64,000 nucleotides of DNA from Alteromonas sp. BL110. Its GTDB lineage: Bacteria > Pseudomonadota > Gammaproteobacteria > Enterobacterales > Alteromonadaceae. A program made the translations under genes and the position numbers. The DNA is taken from NCBI RefSeq assembly GCF_003443615.1, contig NZ_CP031967.1, positions 2,046,001-2,110,000 of the forward strand. Reading direction: 5' to 3'. This document shows, in pieces, positions 34,377 through 42,240 of this stretch. The notes under the pieces are model-generated. The model did not search any database and was not told where the DNA came from. It worked only from the letters and a program-made list of their open reading frames with translations. Numbering within the stretch: position 1 is the stretch's first letter; each line of letters begins with the position of its first letter.

Positions 34377-35062
34377 GAAAAGCGGTATCCTTGTCCATGA
34401 ATAGTGGCAAGGCGTTCAGGGGGCATACCCGTCTCTACTAACTTTTTGCGTACTCTAGAAAGGTGCATATCTAGGCTTCGATCATATCGAGAAAAGGGTT
34501 TATTGAGCACACTGTGGTAAAGAAATGCTTTGCTCAAGGTTTCACCCTTGTTTTCTACAAGCATCCAAAGAAGCTTAAATTGTATAGGTGTAAATTCGAG
34601 TAATTTTGCGTGGTATTTAGTCACTTGTTGAATGCGGTTTAGATAAAGCATATCAACCAATATTTCTGACTTTTGCGTACCCGAACTATTCATTGCTTTG
34701 CTACGCCTTAGTATTGCGTCGATGCGAAGCATCATTTCAGTAAAATTGAAGGGTTTAGGTAAGTAGTCATCTGCGCCTTTACGGTAGCCTTCAATTCGCT
34801 CTTGCTCGGCACCAGAAGCCGTAATCATCATCACAGGTGTTTGTTTAATTTGCCTAAGTTGATGCAGTAGTGAGAGACCATTCAATGAGGGAAGGCGTAT
34901 GTCGAGTAATACAAGATCAAAGTTTTCCTCAAGTGCTGCATGTAATCCGGCATGACCATCGCTTTCATGGCGAGTGTCAAATCCTCGTGCCTGCAGTAGT
35001 TGCGTAATTTGTTCACTTAACGTGGCGTCATCTTCAATAATGAGTATTCGGGTTTTACACAT
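34373..35062 (-). CDS. OmpR/PhoB family response regulator
   Basis: 229-residue regulator. The receiver domain has acidic DD (IEDDATL), the phosphoacceptor Asp in LVLLDIRLPSLNG, Thr/Ala ITASG and the Lys in DDYLPKPFN. The C-terminal winged helix (ELTP-like EFTPIQFKLLWMLVENKGETLSKAFL...DRSLDMHLSRVRKKL...TIHGQGYRFS) is complete. It is first in the operon with the HAMP kinase and has a strong Fur-box match 35 bp upstream. Confidence 0.95.
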   Translation of the reverse strand: MCKTRILIIEDDATLSEQITQLLQARGFDTRHESDGHAGLHAALEENFDLVLLDIRLPSLNGLSLLHQLRQIKQTPVMMITASGAEQERIEGYRKGADDYLPKPFNFTEMMLRIDAILRRSKAMNSSGTQKSEILVDMLYLNRIQQVTKYHAKLLEFTPIQFKLLWMLVENKGETLSKAFLYHSVLNKPFSRYDRSLDMHLSRVRKKLVETGMPPERLATIHGQGYRFS

Positions 35063-35096
35063 AACGACTTAAGAAATAAATTTTAGTTTATATTAT

Positions 35097-35111
35097 TAAT
35101 AATAATTATCA
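35097..35111. promoter_or_regulatory. Fur-like box upstream of the two-component operon
   Basis: On the minus strand TGATAATTATTATTA matches the 7-1-7 Fur consensus TGATAATNATTATCA at all but one defined position. It lies 35 bp upstream of the response regulator start. The region between 35063 and 35325 is divergent, so the MBL-fold lipoprotein gene could also be affected. Confidence 0.72.
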
Positions 35112-35325
35112 TTTGCAACTACCCGGTTTTGCTTTCTTCATCTATTTATCTTGTTACAAATTTCCTGTTAAGCAAATGCTTTCTCGTCTTACAATGGTGA
35201 CCATTATCCTACTGTGTTCTAGCGCGAGCTTTTCAAAAGCGCCTTTCACATAAGGGAGTTAATAAAATATAGATATAGCGACCAATTAAAGCCTTTATCT
35301 GCAAGAATGGAATTACAAGGACGGA

Positions 35326-36465
35326 ATGCTAAAAATGATGAGTTGTTTGATTAAGCTACCAAAGCAGTGGACATTTTTAGCGACTGTTGCCGCCACTGTT
35401 TTAATTTCAATTGTTGTAACAGGGTGTGCAACGCCGAATAAGGTTACTCAGTTTGATAGTGACGAAGCAGTTATTAAGTACTCAGGTACACCGGGCTTTG
35501 AGGATAGATTTAGCAATATTTACGGCCGTTTTGAGACTTACCCCGTCACGTGCACTGATGATTGCTATCCTGCGTCTAATGTCATTGAATGCGAAAGCGA
35601 CATGCAAAACTGTCAGTATGTGGGCAGTAACCCGCCGGTCAATTCACATACAGGCTTTACTGTTACTTGGTTAGGGCACGCAAGCTTTGTACTTAATATA
35701 GCAGGTAGTGAGCAAATACTTATAGATCCGGTGTTTGGTCAGTTTGATTGGCCAGTTAACTGGGCTTTTCGACTGGCAGAAGGGTTCAGCCGCAGCGCGC
35801 CAGCCTCTATGAGCGAAGAAAAACGAGCGCAAACCGATGCTGTGGTGTATTCCCATATTCACTATGACCATTTTAATAAAGCCGATATTGCCGATTTAGG
35901 CACAAAGCCCGAATACCTCGTCCCGTTAGGTTTCGCAGCGCATTTTCCTGCCAAAGGCTATACCATCAACGAAATGGCATGGTATACGAGTAAAAAAATA
36001 GGCGAAACCTCAATACATTTTGTGCCTGCTCATCACTTCAGTAACCGAATTTGGGTGCCGTATTTATACGAGGACGACAATACAACATTGTGGAACGGTT
36101 GGGTCTTTGAACATGAAGGCAACACCCTATTTTTTGCGGGGGATACAGGGTACTCCCCCCACTTCAAAGATATCAACGCCCGCTTTGGTGATATAGATGT
36201 TTGCCTATTACCCATAGCATCTTATTTCAGCGAAACCTCACCTAAATGGTATCGCAAGGTACATACCACGCCAGAAGATGCCATTGTTGCGGCTCAGGAC
36301 CTAGGCTGCAAAGCCGTAGTGCCTTGGGGTTATGGAAATGCCAGCTGGATGATGGGTGACAAAACCTCACATTCTGCGCTGTTTCGTTTAGTAAAAATGA
36401 AGAAGCAGCTCAATCCTTCAATGTCTTGGATTATTTTGAACGAAGGTGAGGAAGTCTCTTTTTAA
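35326..36465 (+). CDS. MBL-fold metallohydrolase lipoprotein (UlaG/NAPE-PLD-like)
   Basis: 379-residue predicted lipoprotein with lipobox VVTGC at about residue 34. The metallo-beta-lactamase fold shows WLGHASFVLNIAGSEQILIDPVFG, the metal motif HIHYDHFN (HxHxDH), HHFSNRIW, FAGDTGYSP and a final His in TTPEDA/HSALF. The order resembles the NAPE-hydrolysing phospholipase D and UlaG lactonase group. Conserved metal ligands suggest an active di-metal hydrolase facing the periplasm. The substrate is unknown; phospholipid or lactone are possibilities. It is divergent from the two-component operon. Confidence 0.85.
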   Translation: MLKMMSCLIKLPKQWTFLATVAATVLISIVVTGCATPNKVTQFDSDEAVIKYSGTPGFEDRFSNIYGRFETYPVTCTDDCYPASNVIECESDMQNCQYVGSNPPVNSHTGFTVTWLGHASFVLNIAGSEQILIDPVFGQFDWPVNWAFRLAEGFSRSAPASMSEEKRAQTDAVVYSHIHYDHFNKADIADLGTKPEYLVPLGFAAHFPAKGYTINEMAWYTSKKIGETSIHFVPAHHFSNRIWVPYLYEDDNTTLWNGWVFEHEGNTLFFAGDTGYSPHFKDINARFGDIDVCLLPIASYFSETSPKWYRKVHTTPEDAIVAAQDLGCKAVVPWGYGNASWMMGDKTSHSALFRLVKMKKQLNPSMSWIILNEGEEVSF

Positions 36466-36574
36466 TAGTTGTCTATCATTCAGGTCTTATCACTAATAAA
36501 CTTGCCCTAGCTCACCTTTGTGGTTATTCTTTAATCAAATAAAAACAAACTAGTGTTATTTTCAAGGATTGAAG

Positions 36575-37060
36575 GTGTCTGAATTAAGAAGTAGTGCTTT
36601 TATTACTTTATCTATTGTTCTCTGCGGTTATCTTGGTATTTGTTCCTATCTGATAAACGAGCGACCTGCTCAACTCTCAGCGCCTTATAAAAGCTGCATA
36701 GACAAATGCAGGGCGAATATGGAGTACCTGCTTTCTGGTTCCGAGAATTATCAGTACGCTTTTATGCATAACGCACTTAATCAAATTTTCAAACCGTACG
36801 CTGAAGAAGAGGTGGGTTATTACATTTCCTGTAACTCAAAGCGGTGTGCACTTTGGGTTTATGTAAATACACCGTCAAAATTGCCTCCCATACTTCGCCG
36901 CCTAGAAAATGAAGTTTCTCCGTTTTTTTTCAATGAATCACCCCTTTTTCAAGATGGAGATGGTAAAGCTATCTACGCAAATGATTCTATTTATCCACAA
37001 CTTTACCAGCAATCTTTTGGCATTTCCCACGCCACTCATCATCAAGCGGTTCCAGCTTAG
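36575..37060 (+). CDS. Hypothetical single-pass membrane protein
   Basis: About 161 residues. A GTG at 36575 with AAGGA 6 nt upstream is preferred to the TTG two codons earlier. One N-terminal membrane segment (~8-27, FITLSIVLCGYLGICSYLI) is followed by a periplasmic domain with two Cys pairs, CIDKC and CNSKRC, that could form disulfides. I recognise no family. Its 3' end overlaps the convergent yiiM gene by 74 bp, an unusually long coding overlap. Confidence 0.6.
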   Translation: MSELRSSAFITLSIVLCGYLGICSYLINERPAQLSAPYKSCIDKCRANMEYLLSGSENYQYAFMHNALNQIFKPYAEEEVGYYISCNSKRCALWVYVNTPSKLPPILRRLENEVSPFFFNESPLFQDGDGKAIYANDSIYPQLYQQSFGISHATHHQAVPA

Positions 37061-37637
37061 CTAGCTTTTGAGCAAGCACTTTGTCGGCTTTCGTATGGGC
37101 GCACTGCATTAAGATGTGGACATTAACGGTATCGTTCTCACGGTGCAGTAATGTTACTTCGTCACCAACGTTAATGGTGCCGGTTTTAATGACGCGGTAG
37201 TACCAGCCAGTAATGCCCCGCTCTCCAACAAATCTATCTAAATTTGGAATGCCAAAGCGTTGAGATATTTTATTGCAAGGGGCGCGCGGTGCACTTACTT
37301 GTAGCTCTACATCGCCGAACTTCCAGATATCTCCGATATAAACGGTGGCATCGTCCATACCTTCTACACTGATGTTTTCGCCAATACTGCCTAGCGAAAA
37401 TTCGCCTTCAGGAAAGTGCTTTCTTAACGTCAGGTAGTTGGTCGGATTGAACTGATGCAGCACTTTTTCCGGTCCACCGTGAAGGCGTTTGTTGGCTTGT
37501 TCGTCCTCTTCGGTTCTGTCCATATGTATTGTTAACGTTTTAACAGGTGTTTTAACAATACTACTTGGCGCCCCACGAGGGCCAAGCGGCTGAGGTTTTC
37601 CAGCAAACAAAGCGTTAACAGTAAAGGTGGCTGACAT
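36987..37637 (-). CDS. yiiM: MOSC domain protein YiiM
   Basis: 216-residue molybdenum-cofactor-binding protein. KPQPLGPRGAPSSIVK, DRTEEDEQANKRLHGGPEKVLHQFNPTNY, GSIGENISVEGM and APRAPCNKISQRFG match the YiiM branch, with the conserved Cys of the MOSC domain in RAPCNK. E. coli YiiM reduces N-hydroxylated bases such as 6-hydroxylaminopurine. Single gene; its end overlaps the convergent hypothetical gene. Confidence 0.88.
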   Translation of the reverse strand: MSATFTVNALFAGKPQPLGPRGAPSSIVKTPVKTLTIHMDRTEEDEQANKRLHGGPEKVLHQFNPTNYLTLRKHFPEGEFSLGSIGENISVEGMDDATVYIGDIWKFGDVELQVSAPRAPCNKISQRFGIPNLDRFVGERGITGWYYRVIKTGTINVGDEVTLLHRENDTVNVHILMQCAHTKADKVLAQKLAKLEPLDDEWRGKCQKIAGKVVDK

Positions 37638-37747
37638 GGCAACTCCAAAAAATATTTTTGTGTATTTAAACCTTTCTACTATAGGGTACGACTAACCTTA
37701 TAACACTAATAATGCTAATCAGCATCACAAATAACAAAGAGAAAAGA

Positions 37748-38323
37748 ATGGAACACACACAACAACGTGTTGTACACGCCAATGTGGTGTTTGGTAACAA
37801 AAGCGAGCACGAGCTTATATCTAAGGCGAAAGAGGGCGACAAACAGGCGTTTAGAACTCTTTACGACGAACATATTGGCCGGGTCTACGCACTGTGTTAT
37901 CGGCTTACTGGTGAAAAAGGAATGGCAGAAGATGCGTCTCAGGAAGTTTTTATTCAGCTGTGGAAAAAGCTCTATAACTTCGATGGGCAAAGCCAGTTTT
38001 CTACGTGGCTACATAGCGTAACGGCCAACATTACTATTTCCTACATGCGCAAACAGAAAGGCTGGGTGCAGCGCATGTTTAACTTGGAAAATAGCGGCAT
38101 TAATGAAATGCCGGCTCAAGAGAATAGCACCGATGTGGATTTAGAAGCATTGATTATTCGCCTACCAGAGCGCGCAAGAATGGTTTTTGTACTTCACGCA
38201 CTTGAAGGATACCGCCACGAAGATATTGCCAACATGTTGAACATGGCAGTGGGCTCAAGTAAAGCGCAATTTTTCCGCGCTAAGCAATTATTGAAAGATT
38301 TTATGGGAGTCGATGATGAGTGA
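37748..38323 (+). CDS. ECF RNA polymerase sigma factor
   Basis: 191 residues from the ATG at 37748; an upstream in-frame ATG at 37712 would add 12 residues with no family similarity. Region 2 is ELISKAKEGDKQAFRTLYDEHIGRVYALCYRLTGEKGMAEDASQEVFIQLWKKL, and region 4 is LPERARMVFVLHALEGYRHEDIANMLNMAVGSSKAQFFRAKQLL. The next gene overlaps its end by 11 bp and encodes a membrane anti-sigma-like protein, followed by a DUF4097 protein: a typical sigma/anti-sigma/target cassette. Confidence 0.93.
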   Translation: MEHTQQRVVHANVVFGNKSEHELISKAKEGDKQAFRTLYDEHIGRVYALCYRLTGEKGMAEDASQEVFIQLWKKLYNFDGQSQFSTWLHSVTANITISYMRKQKGWVQRMFNLENSGINEMPAQENSTDVDLEALIIRLPERARMVFVLHALEGYRHEDIANMLNMAVGSSKAQFFRAKQLLKDFMGVDDE

Positions 38324-38828
38324 TTTTGATGACAAGCTTGCTCAGCATGTTTCTAGGTTATCGGAAGAGAAGCATCCAGAACGGGATTTATGGCGTGGGA
38401 TTGAGTTAGGCATAGCGTCTCAGCAGAGCGAAGCTTCAAATGAAGAGAGCTTACCTTCTACGGTAACTTCAAGACAGTGGATGGCTATAGCTGCCAGTGT
38501 TTGCTTGGTGACTGTCTTATGGTTCGCAGCACCCTTTGCGTTTGAGGCTGACGAAAGTAGAAGCAGTGGATACGCTTTGATTGATGCAATGAGCAGCCAA
38601 CAGCAGCAGCAGGTTAGCAGCCTGCTAGCAAGTTATGAAAGTACACCTGCGCTAACCCAAGACTGGCAGGAACAACTGAAAGAATTAGATGACGCAGCGG
38701 ATGTTATTAAGGCGGCGTTAAAAGACGATCCAGACAACTCAGCATTGATAAAAATGCTGCATCACGTATACCAACAGCAAATTGCCTTAATTGAGCGAGT
38801 GCACGCGCCAAAGTGGCAGCAAATTTAA
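38313..38828 (+). CDS. Putative anti-sigma factor, single-pass membrane protein
   Basis: 171 residues (or 170 if the second ATG is used). A cytoplasmic N-terminus (~1-50, DFDDKLAQHVSRLSEEKHPERDLWRGIELGI) is followed by one membrane segment (~53-73, WMAIAASVCLVTVLWFAAPFAF) and a helical periplasmic domain rich in Gln. It overlaps the sigma gene (ATGATGAGTGA junction). Role as an anti-sigma is inferred from topology and coupling; there is no clear zinc-binding ZAS motif. Confidence 0.75.
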   Translation: MMSDFDDKLAQHVSRLSEEKHPERDLWRGIELGIASQQSEASNEESLPSTVTSRQWMAIAASVCLVTVLWFAAPFAFEADESRSSGYALIDAMSSQQQQQVSSLLASYESTPALTQDWQEQLKELDDAADVIKAALKDDPDNSALIKMLHHVYQQQIALIERVHAPKWQQI

Positions 38829-38841
38829 TAAGGGCTTCAAA

Positions 38842-39855
38842 ATGAATATGAATATGAAAAACAGAATATCGGATAAGGTAACGCACACGTTCAGCACATC
38901 TAACGGGGTTAGAGCTGTGCTAACTACGGCATTATTAAGCATCGCTACTGCCGCCTTTGCCGGTGAAAAAGTTGATAAAACCATTGATACATCTTCCTCT
39001 CCTAAAGTTGATATTGAACATATTGATGGAAAGGCTGATATCCGAGTATGGGATAAAGCTCAGGTTCGGGTAACAGGAGAGCTTGGTGATCAAACCGAAG
39101 AATTTATTTTCGAAAAGCGCGGCGATGTTGTTGTTATTCACGTAGAGGTGGAGCACCACTCTAAGAGTTGGTATCAGAAGAGTCGGGATGGTGATGACCT
39201 GATCATTTACGTGCCATCGGCAAGCGATCTTCATTACACTGCAGTTAATGCAGATGTGATAGCTAAAGGAATAACAAAAGCGGTAGATGTAGAGGTCGTC
39301 AACGGTAATGTGACACTGGAAAGCATTGGTGAGCGCGTCGAGGTTGAATCTGTGAACGGCGATATTCTATTAAAGAACGTCAAAGGCAGGTTAGAGGCTG
39401 GCACGGTTAACGGCGATATAGAAGCTACTCACGAAGGCACCACGCCTGTGAGTTTTACGGCGGTAAATGGAAAGCTTGATATAGCATCGAGCAGCCCTGA
39501 CGTATCCGTTGAGACAGTAAACGGACGTATTGATCTTTCGTTGCAAAATATTGATAGCCTGCAGATAAATACCGTTAACGGTCGAACCTTTGCAAAATTG
39601 GGGCTGAACGCGAACGGCAGTATTAAAGCTAATTCGGTTGGTGGCGCGATGGAATTTATTTTTCAGGATGATGTGTCAGCTCAGTTTGATATAGAGACAC
39701 ATGCAGGTGGAAATATCGTGAATAATGTTAGCGGTGAAAAAGCACAAAAGCCAAAGTATGGACCTGGAAGCTGGTTGCGCTTTATACACAATGGTGGTGC
39801 TGCGAACGTCGATATTTCAACGGTACACGGACGTATAGAAATAGACCAAAAATGA
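38842..39855 (+). CDS. DUF4097 family putative adhesin with VNG repeats
   Basis: 337-residue exported protein from the ATG at 38842 (AAGGG upstream); a longer in-frame start would run deep into the anti-sigma gene. A signal peptide ends IATAAFAGEK. The body is a series of ~20-residue strands ending in V-N-G (VVNGNVTLES, SVNGDILLKN, TVNGDIEATH, AVNGKLDIAS, TVNGRIDLSL, TVNGRTFAKL), the beta-helix pattern of DUF4097. Third gene of the ECF cassette. DUF4097 proteins accompany many sigma/anti-sigma pairs; their function is unknown. Confidence 0.85.
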   Translation: MNMNMKNRISDKVTHTFSTSNGVRAVLTTALLSIATAAFAGEKVDKTIDTSSSPKVDIEHIDGKADIRVWDKAQVRVTGELGDQTEEFIFEKRGDVVVIHVEVEHHSKSWYQKSRDGDDLIIYVPSASDLHYTAVNADVIAKGITKAVDVEVVNGNVTLESIGERVEVESVNGDILLKNVKGRLEAGTVNGDIEATHEGTTPVSFTAVNGKLDIASSSPDVSVETVNGRIDLSLQNIDSLQINTVNGRTFAKLGLNANGSIKANSVGGAMEFIFQDDVSAQFDIETHAGGNIVNNVSGEKAQKPKYGPGSWLRFIHNGGAANVDISTVHGRIEIDQK

Positions 39856-39943
39856 ATAAGCTATAGTCAGCTTGATAGGGACTTTAGCTTGAAAAAATCA
39901 ATTTAGACCACATTTATTAATTAGAGTATGTGGTGATGCCAGA

Positions 39944-39971
39944 AAAGCTGCGTATAAACGCAGCTTTTTTT
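39944..39971 (+). terminator. Intrinsic terminator after the ECF cassette
   Basis: Stem AAAGCTGCG, loop TATAAA, CGCAGCTTT, then a run of T. It closes the sigma/anti-sigma/DUF4097 unit. Confidence 0.92.
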
Positions 39972-40121
39972 GTTTAGTCGCTAAATGGTGATATTTGGAC
40001 GCTTAGTTAGAACTATAAATAAAGTTTAAAGCTCTATACTCAAGTGACTTCAAGTGAACTTTTTATATAGCTTTTACGTTAAACTACCTGATTTTAATAA
40101 ATTTTATGTACGGAGAGTAAA

Positions 40122-40592
40122 TTGAGTATTGTTGGACACGTCAAAAGGTTTTGGCGATTTCATAGCCTAATTATCGGTGCGTTTGGGATATGTGCGCTTA
40201 CCTTAGGTTGTGCTGTTCAAGAGCCCTCTTATTACGAGGGAACCTGGGTTGTTACTAAGGCTTACAACGTGGGCATTAGCGCTCACTCAACAGCCGACTC
40301 GGAACAGTTTCTTGGGCGTTCTGTAACCTACGATAAAGAGACAGCGAAGCTCGACCAAGACCTTTGTGAGTCGCCTGTTTATACATCTCAAGAGATGAGC
40401 GCGAGTGACTTTTATGCTACTTTCGGCACGTCGCCGTCGTCGCTAGACTTCAGCGATGATAAGATCACCCAAGTAAGCTTAGCTTGTTCAGATAACGAAG
40501 CAATTATTGGGTCGACGCTGATTTTTCAGGAGAATATCAATACTTACACCTTGGTAGATGGTACTTTTTTGAAACTAGAAAAAACACTCTAG
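40122..40592 (+). CDS. Hypothetical lipoprotein
   Basis: 156 residues, starting at a TTG with GGAGAG 5 nt upstream. The signal peptide ends in a lipobox (ALTLGC at about residue 30). The mature part (YYEGTWVVTKAYNVGISAHSTADSEQFLGRSVTY...) looks like a small beta-rich lipocalin-like or META-like domain in its opening, but I recognise no family. It precedes dnaB with about 115 bp between; no functional link is evident. Confidence 0.65.
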   Translation: MSIVGHVKRFWRFHSLIIGAFGICALTLGCAVQEPSYYEGTWVVTKAYNVGISAHSTADSEQFLGRSVTYDKETAKLDQDLCESPVYTSQEMSASDFYATFGTSPSSLDFSDDKITQVSLACSDNEAIIGSTLIFQENINTYTLVDGTFLKLEKTL

Positions 40593-40707
40593 CCTAAGCT
40601 GTCTTTTTAGGTTCTCGTAATAAAAGACCAGCTTCCTTTGTTGAGAGATGTGCGTTAAAAGCGCATAATATCCAACTGACTTTTGTGCATTGGAATAGGC
40701 TTTACTT

Positions 40708-42093
40708 GTGGCGTCTGCGTCTAATAACGATAAAAATGTTGATAAATTGAAGGTTCCACCTCATAGCATTGAGGCCGAGCAGTCTGTTTTAGGCAGCATG
40801 CTTATCGACCCTGAAAGCTGGGATAAGGTCGCGGAACTCGTTACCGATAACGACTTTTACAATCGATCACATCAAATAATCTTTCGTGCTATCACTCGCC
40901 TACTCAATAGTAGCCAACCCATCGACTTAATCACGGTATCAGAAGAGCTCGAAAAACATGATGAACTAGAAGATGCGGGGGGCTTTGCCTATTTAGGCGA
41001 GCTAGCTAAAAATACACCCAGTTCTGCAAATGTAGTCTCTTATGCGCAAATTATAAGCGAGCGCGCTATCACCCGTGAGCTTATTGGCGTAGCCCACGAA
41101 ATTGCCGAAGTAGGCTATAACCCTGAAGGTCGCGATAGCGCCGACATTCTTGATTTAGCTGAAAGTAAAGTTTTCGAAATCGCAGAACGAAGAACCGGTG
41201 AAAACGAAGGTCCTCGCGATGTCGAGTCTGTTCTAGGTAAGACCATTGACCGTTTAGAAGAGCTGGTCAAAACCAATAAAGAAGTAACGGGTGTAACGAC
41301 TGGCTTTACCGATCTAGACAAAATGACCAGTGGTATGCAGCCTTCCGACCTTATTATTGTCGCAGCTCGTCCATCAATGGGTAAAACCACCTTTGCCATG
41401 AACTTGATTGAAAACGCCATGATGGCAGAAGAAAAGCCAGTGCTTGTTTTCAGTCTCGAGATGCCTTCAGAACAAATCATGATGCGTATGTTGGCGTCAT
41501 TAAGCCGTGTTGATCAAACGAAAATTCGTACCGCTCAGTTAGACGATGAAGACTGGGCGCGCATATCTAACACTATGGCTATGCTTAAAGATAAAGATAG
41601 CTTGTTTGTTGATGACTCGTCGGGTCTAACCCCTATGGATGTGCGAAGTCGAGCCCGTAAACTTGCGCGGGAGCGGGGTGGGATTAGCCTTATCATGGTG
41701 GATTACCTTCAGCTAATGCGTGTACCGTCGCTAAGCGATAATCGTACATTGGAAATTGCCGAAATTTCACGGTCATTAAAAGCGCTGGCTAAAGAGCTTG
41801 AAGTGCCCGTAGTCGCACTCTCGCAGCTTAACCGTACGCTAGAGCAACGTGCGGATAAACGCCCAGTTAACTCTGACCTTCGTGAATCTGGTTCAATCGA
41901 GCAGGACGCCGACCTTATCATGTTTATCTATCGTGATGAGGTTTATCACGAAAACAGTGAATATAAAGGCATTGCTGAGATTATTATTGGTAAGCAGCGT
42001 AACGGTCCAATCGGTACCTGTCGACTTACCTTCCAAGGCCAGTTTTCTCGTTTTGATAACTACGCAGGCCCTGCCATTGCTGATGAGTATTAA
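40708..42093 (+). CDS. dnaB: Replicative DNA helicase DnaB
   Basis: 461-residue hexameric helicase of the replication fork, starting at a GTG. The N-terminal domain (LKVPPHSIEAEQSVLGSMLID) and RecA-like C-terminal domain (Walker A AARPSMGKTTFAMN, Walker B ISLIMVDYLQLM, DLRESGSIEQDADLIMFIYRD) are complete with no intein. In many gammaproteobacteria dnaB follows the rpsF-rplI operon; here the two are separated by about 11 kb. Confidence 0.98.
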   Translation: MASASNNDKNVDKLKVPPHSIEAEQSVLGSMLIDPESWDKVAELVTDNDFYNRSHQIIFRAITRLLNSSQPIDLITVSEELEKHDELEDAGGFAYLGELAKNTPSSANVVSYAQIISERAITRELIGVAHEIAEVGYNPEGRDSADILDLAESKVFEIAERRTGENEGPRDVESVLGKTIDRLEELVKTNKEVTGVTTGFTDLDKMTSGMQPSDLIIVAARPSMGKTTFAMNLIENAMMAEEKPVLVFSLEMPSEQIMMRMLASLSRVDQTKIRTAQLDDEDWARISNTMAMLKDKDSLFVDDSSGLTPMDVRSRARKLARERGGISLIMVDYLQLMRVPSLSDNRTLEIAEISRSLKALAKELEVPVVALSQLNRTLEQRADKRPVNSDLRESGSIEQDADLIMFIYRDEVYHENSEYKGIAEIIIGKQRNGPIGTCRLTFQGQFSRFDNYAGPAIADEY

Positions 42094-42194
42094 GGTTTCT
42101 CGCTGGTTTAATAGCTAGTAAGCTCACTGGCTATAATTGATTGGTGATAGGTAGTTAGCACTTAACTTTCTCATTTAGCAAAAAGCGACAGAAA

Positions 42195-42225
42195 CAAAAA
42201 AGGCGCCTTCCGGCGCCTTTTTCAA
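42195..42225. terminator. Bidirectional terminator between dnaB and the OmpA-family gene
   Basis: AAAAAAGGCGCC, loop TTCC, GGCGCCTTTTT: A-tract and T-tract on both sides of a 6-bp GC stem, so it can end transcripts from either convergent gene. Confidence 0.93.
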
Positions 42226-42240
42226 TTCATAGGAAATGAA

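Noticed and set aside
39300..39560. VNG-coding repeats as a DNA tandem repeat
   Set aside because: The periodicity is at protein level only; the nucleotide copies have diverged and are not a recent tandem array.
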